This document shows positions 59,371-64,000 of a stretch of DNA of 64,000 bases, in pieces. The position numbers and the translations under genes are program-made. Numbering within the stretch: the first letter of the stretch is position 1; every line of letters begins with the position of its first letter. Under the pieces are notes generated by a model that saw only the letters and a list, made by a program, of their open reading frames with translations, had not been told where the DNA came from and did not search any database. This DNA is from Pyxicephalus adspersus. Taxonomy: Eukaryota; Chordata; Amphibia; Anura; Pyxicephalidae. The stretch lies in assembly GCF_032062135.1 (NCBI RefSeq), contig NC_092862.1, forward strand, positions 68,120,390 to 68,184,389. Direction: 5' to 3'.

Positions 59371-61744
59371 GTAAGGAAACATGCGTGTAACCCTTTTATT
59401 GCCAGAGCCTACCAAGAAAGTCATTGTCAGCCTCCCAACATTAAATTGAGTAACCATGGACTTGGGCAATTTTCTGTGTACACATTTTATTGCCGCTCCC
59501 CTGATATCAGAGCACTAAAGAAACAGGAATGGATTTTGTAATAAGTAGCAGAATCCGCTTCTACCACCTTTATTACAGCTTCATCCTTTGATGTCCTGCC
59601 AGCTCACTGTTGTTGACTGTGCTAAAACCCATCGGGATGCACGGGAGGCAGGTGAATTAGAGGGTCACAACTCTACCTCATCTCAGACATAGAAGGCAGT
59701 TCATGGGCAGGACACACATATGCATTTTATTGCATCAGCACTTTTCCAGCCACTGTTAGCAAATTAACTCACTCCGCTCTTATGGTACAGTCCGTTTGTT
59801 CTTGTCCATTTCATCTAAATGAATTAAAAAGGTGACATTCAGCAGATTGAGAGAGTTTTTTTTTTTTAGTTTCCAATGCTTTGTTTCTGAATATAAAGCC
59901 TCTGCAGTGAATGAAAAATCCTTCAGTCTTCCCCCAGTTTTCAATTTGAAATGGTCATATTGCCATGTTCCGGCTGTGCTTGCACGGTCCTATAACTTAC
60001 TATCCATTTAAAAGACATATCTGCCATATTGCATTGCTCACAATACCCTGCAGGACTGTTTTTCACATTATGGGTAATTCTTCCTTTAGGTAATAGTGTG
60101 TGGAGAGAGGGTCATTCAGAACTTGGTAATGGAAGCCACCTGTAATAGACTGAATGACTTCAATATTAGTGCGCCCCTGTGTTTGTTTTAGCTGCCATTT
60201 CCTTATACCAAGTTATGAATAAATACTTAGGGCCAGCTTTCATTATAAAAAGGTGACAGAAATGCACAGTTAATCTTCAGATTGTAATAGTCGGGGAAAA
60301 GAAATACACTCTGGCATACTGTTGCAAGATATGTTTATTTCTTTTAACATAGCTTTAGGCGAGATGACAATCTTGCTTTCTCAAATAGACATGGACAACT
60401 ACAGCGCTGCGTGCAGAGTATAATTAAAGCCTAATGAACCAAACGTTATTATATTAGCAGAATCTAATTTTCTCTTCATATTATGCTATCGTACGTTTTG
60501 TCCAAACATCATATCCTCCTCGTTGCTTTTTATGCTTGCTATTTTGTTTTGCATAATATTTAAAAAGTCTGGAATGACATTTCTAAATAAGATGAATGCA
60601 GACTTCAAAATGATTCATTGTCTGCTATTGAATCTGTCGTAATGTTGGCAAACTAGCAATAAAGTACAGCAGGGAACCTGCTAGTCTTAACGTAGTCTTA
60701 TTGTCATGCTTGGCTGCCTATGTGCGTACAGATGCTTAACAATGCATCTTTGTCGCGCTGAACATAGCAGAGGTGTATTGAGTTGGATGTAATTTGCATG
60801 GTAGGAGTTAAAAAAAAAAAATAAGCTGTTTGTTTTTAAATAAGCTTTCATGTATAGGTTCATAATGATCTATGGAAGCGGGGAGGCTATGATCCTCACT
60901 AAGTAATGCTAATCTGTAGCTGAAAATACTAGTGATCGTTCATGGAGCCCGCCTGGGAAGTGTTGCACTGGTTTGCAGCTTTTTAGTGATGGTCCATCTG
61001 CTTCTTAAATTACTGGTTACAGTTCAGAGGTTGCGGATATTTTTTTGGCTACAGCAAAACCACTGCATAGAAATGAAAACTGATAATTGCAGCACTCAGA
61101 TGGAAAATATTACATTGGTCAGTTTGTACTAAATCAAAGCAATCAATCAAACATTTCCTTTTTATTATTACATAATTGCTGATTGCATGGTGTGCAATAG
61201 GCTTTGGGCAGTATTAGTAAATAATTAATGGAGGCAATCCATACAACCAGAGCAAGTAATATGAAATGTAGGTTATTCATTAAAGAAGAATTCCACAACA
61301 ACCTTGTTTATAAACGAGTGACAGGAGTATTAATCTTGGTCCCCTCTTTTCCATATCCTGTCATTCTAAGACTTATCTAGTACATAACTGATTTAGCAAA
61401 GCATTCCATTGTAATGCATCTTTTGTGTTTTGCTGAAAGCGTCTCTGCATTCATTCTCTTTTGACACTCATATTTCTTTATATGCTCACTGTTTTTATAT
61501 GCAAGTAATTTATTTCTTATTCTATGCCAAAAAGAATAGAGGTAAGTAGGATGTAAACCCTCTTCAGTTATGAAGGTATTACCATAATAAGTTAAGGTCA
61601 TGTTAAGCAGAATCTGAGCTAATAAATACACAAGATAACAACAGCGCTGACTCCTTCGCGTCACATGGGTGCACTGGTTAAATTAAAACTATTTAACTCA
61701 TTAGGTAATTTTAACATTGAAATATTTCCCCTTGAACCACTGAA

Positions 61745-62500
61745 GCTTTTTGTTTATGGGCCTTGTTCAGCTGCAATGTGAACCTTTATTCTCAATTCAA
61801 ATCTCTGGCAGACTGAACCAGGTTTTCCTTAAGAATTTGTCTATATTTAGTGCCATCTATCTCTCCTTTATTCCTGACCATTTTTATGTCTTCATAGCAT
61901 TATGCTTCCACTACCATGCTTCACCACACTTCACGCTGGTGTTTTCGGGATGATAGGAAGTGTTGGGTTTGCGCCACGCAATATCTTTGCAACATCCTAT
62001 TTGACAAAAGAGCCTTCCTCATTGTGTTTGAGGAGTCATCCACATGCTTCTTCAAATGGTTTATCCTTAGTGACTTTTGACTAAATTTAATAAATTACCG
62101 CTTTTCTCCACAGTACAAGTACAAGGCCTTTTCTTGTCACTTTTGCAGTGTGCCATAATCTTTCAGTTTTGGTATACTGAATGTAATGCTGCTTTTTGGG
62201 ACATTCAAAGTTTGGGTTCAGCGCTGATCCATGCTTCTCTACAACTGTCTCTGACCTGTTTCATAATGCATGCTTAGTTTTGTGGAGTCAGGGTATTTGT
62301 TATGGCATACAACTATGCACACATTTTTCACTTTTTTTTTTTAATTTATGTATGAGATTTTATTTTCATTCCACAATATAGATTGCATTGGTAAGTCTGT
62401 TACATAAAATCCAAATGAAAAAAAAAAATGAATTCCGGATTGTAATGTGATAAAAAAGGACAAACACCGAGGGGAATAAATACTTTTGCAAGCCATTGTA
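61745..62500 (-). mobile_element. Tc1-like transposon remnant, truncated at one end
   Basis: The right terminus AATACTTTTGCAAGCCATTG-TA is a Tc1-type end. On the minus strand the body reads V-K-H-G-S-G-S-I-M-L (61924-61895) and D-G-T-K-Y-R-Q-I-L-K-E-N-L-V-Q-S-A-R-D-L (61857 downwards), conserved Tc1 transposase blocks in different frames. The catalytic D-N-D-P-K-H site is eroded (reads L-N-K-A-H-K) and the opposite terminus is missing. It is a different lineage from 4212-5582. Confidence 0.82.
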
Positions 62501-62896
62501 GAGTGTTACAATAATGTTCCAAAATGCCGAACAAAACATCAGAACCTGTCTCATTTTCTTTCAAGTGCCTCAAAGCATAATATAGTATAGATGCCATTTA
62601 ACAGGCTGAAGGCTTACAGGGTTAGTGAAAGCCTTTAACATGACACCTCTGAAAGTGCCTAAAACCCCTGCTAAACTAATGTTTTGCCAGCACTGCTGTG
62701 CAGCTTTTAGTCTTCCAGAGTTCAGCAGCACAGCTCTTTCTGTGTGTTTCGCAACTCACGTTTGGAGACACTTTAGCTTTCAAGGCTGACTTTGTCATTC
62801 AGAAGAAATCCAACGTCAAAACACAATTTTAAGGAAAAGGGCTTATTAGAGTGACCTAAATAAAATGAGCATTCCTGATTTGGGCAGTTTGGGAGC

Positions 62897-63184
62897 TACC
62901 GTATTTTTCGGACCATAAGACGCACTGGACCATAAGACGCACCAGTTTTTTAGAGAAGGGAAATGAAGAAAAAAAAGATTCTGAAACAAATAGTGTCCTA
63001 AAATATTTTATGTGCATTAAAAACCAACATCACAGTCATAAGGCAGAGGGGGGCTATACAGGGGGGACGGGACAGCAGCTGGGGAGGATACATTTTGATA
63101 CATTTGGACCATAAGACGCAGGGACTTTTTCCCCCCACTTCTGGGGGGGAAAAAAGTGCGTCTTATGGTCCGAAAAATACGTTA
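62897..63184. mobile_element. Miniature DNA transposon, CGGACCATAAGACGC family, copy 2
   Basis: Starts TACCGTATTTTTCGGACC, followed by a second GGACCATAAGACGCACC; ends GCGTCTTATGGTCCGAAAAA then TACGTTA. The ends are longer inverted repeats than in copy 1 and the interior is only ~200 bp against ~580. Confidence 0.8.
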
Positions 63185-63448
63185 TTCAACAACACCAATT
63201 GGAGAGGTTACAGGTAGTACAGTCCTGCGGATAAAGCAGGTGAATAGTTTCTTTTCATTAGAGATGTGTTTTTTTTTATTTTTATTAAGTTGCAACTCTC
63301 ATAAAGTTTAGTTTTTATATTTATTACAGTAATAAAGCCAGACTTCATACACAGTTTTAAATATGTTCATAGTGCTCATGCTTCTATTTTTTTGTACATA
63401 GTCTTACAGCCCATGGTAAAATACTCTGTAATAGCAGCATGCCATGGA

Positions 63449-63711
63449 AGTGTTTTTCAAACAGGGTTTCTACACAGGTTGCTACAATGAGCTGTTTGTG
63501 CCTCCCCAGTTAGTATAGCTGACACAGATGAATATAATATATCTGTAAGAGTGATGTTCTTCCCACTGGCCAGCAATTAAGGAAGCATTTTCCCAATGAC
63601 CACCACACTAATGTACTATGAGCTTTGGCTATAGAAATATTGCAGGGGGTTCCCTGAAGATCTGAAAGTTATTTCAAAGGTTCATCCATGGTGAAAAGGT
63701 TGAGAAGGCTG
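63449..63711. mobile_element. hAT-like miniature element, copy 2
   Basis: AGTGTTTTTCAAACAGGGTT at the left and AAGGTTGAGAAGGCTG at the right are imperfect inverted ends. The middle has TGACCACCACACTAATGTAC and GGGGTTCCCTGAAGATC as in 18953-19211. Confidence 0.65.
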
Positions 63712-64000
63712 TTCTAGAGAGTTGAGCTTTGGTCCAGGTTTTTAGCAGTCCACAGTGCCATCCTTTCTACAGAACGTGGACGACTTCTGGAGACCTGAAC
63801 AAACTGCCCCACTCTTTTTAGTACACTGTTAGTACCAGGGTATTTTAACACATGCTGTAACACTATGTACAAAACATGTTTTTATTACTGTATATGAAGC
63901 CTAATTCTATTACAGTAAGAAATATTAAGACCACATTTAGTATGCATGTTAACATGCGGTATTTCACTAGTGAATAGGCTTTGCATTAAGACAACCTATT

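Larger units (their letters stand above)
59371..64000 (+). other. DROSHA intron 9 (partial)
   Basis: Extends past the window. Holds a Tc1-like remnant (61745), a CGGACCATAAGACGC element (62897) and a hAT-like element (63449). 59371-61740 is unannotated intron; the next DROSHA exon is not present. Confidence 0.8.

Overview
This is vertebrate nuclear DNA, most likely from a frog (anuran). The coding sequence is broken into short exons with GT/AG introns, and the introns are packed with Tc1/mariner, hAT-like and palindromic miniature elements of the kind common in frog genomes. The host group is inferred from the repeats and from protein divergence, not from a search. There is no bacterial, plasmid or phage content.

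Two genes lie head to head. On the minus strand, 24308 down to 145, are the first eight coding exons of the C5orf22 orthologue (UPF0489 family): 405 complete codons, with the last ~40 residues lost off the left edge. On the plus strand, 26196 to 59370, are nine exons of DROSHA, the nuclear RNase III of Microprocessor: 595 codons. These cover the proline-rich and Arg/Ser-rich N-terminus and the first part of the central (platform) domain with five zinc-ligand residues. The two RNase III domains and the dsRBD lie beyond the right edge. All 17 exons are open, their phases join correctly, and every boundary read here has GT and AG. The same divergent pairing exists at human 5p13.3, so this is conserved synteny.

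Layout: 1-24308 C5orf22 exons 8 to 1 with introns; 24309-24820 shared promoter region, with a candidate untranslated first exon of DROSHA; 24820-26195 DROSHA leader intron; 26196-59370 DROSHA coding exons 1-9; 59371-64000 start of the next DROSHA intron.

The introns hold an eroded Tc1-like transposon (4212-5582), a second Tc1-like remnant (61745-62500), a dead mariner fragment with a DD34D-type transposase (56684-57110), a hAT-like element with a perfect 8-bp target duplication (11567-11967), and several multi-copy miniature families. The palindromic family is the most striking. In DROSHA introns its copies would be transcribed as long RNA hairpins, the class of structure the encoded enzyme acts on. 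I found no previously undescribed system. The best leads are these hairpins, the divergent promoter, the absence of a recognisable counterpart to the human 37-codon alternative DROSHA exon, and the arginase-like metal motifs of C5orf22.
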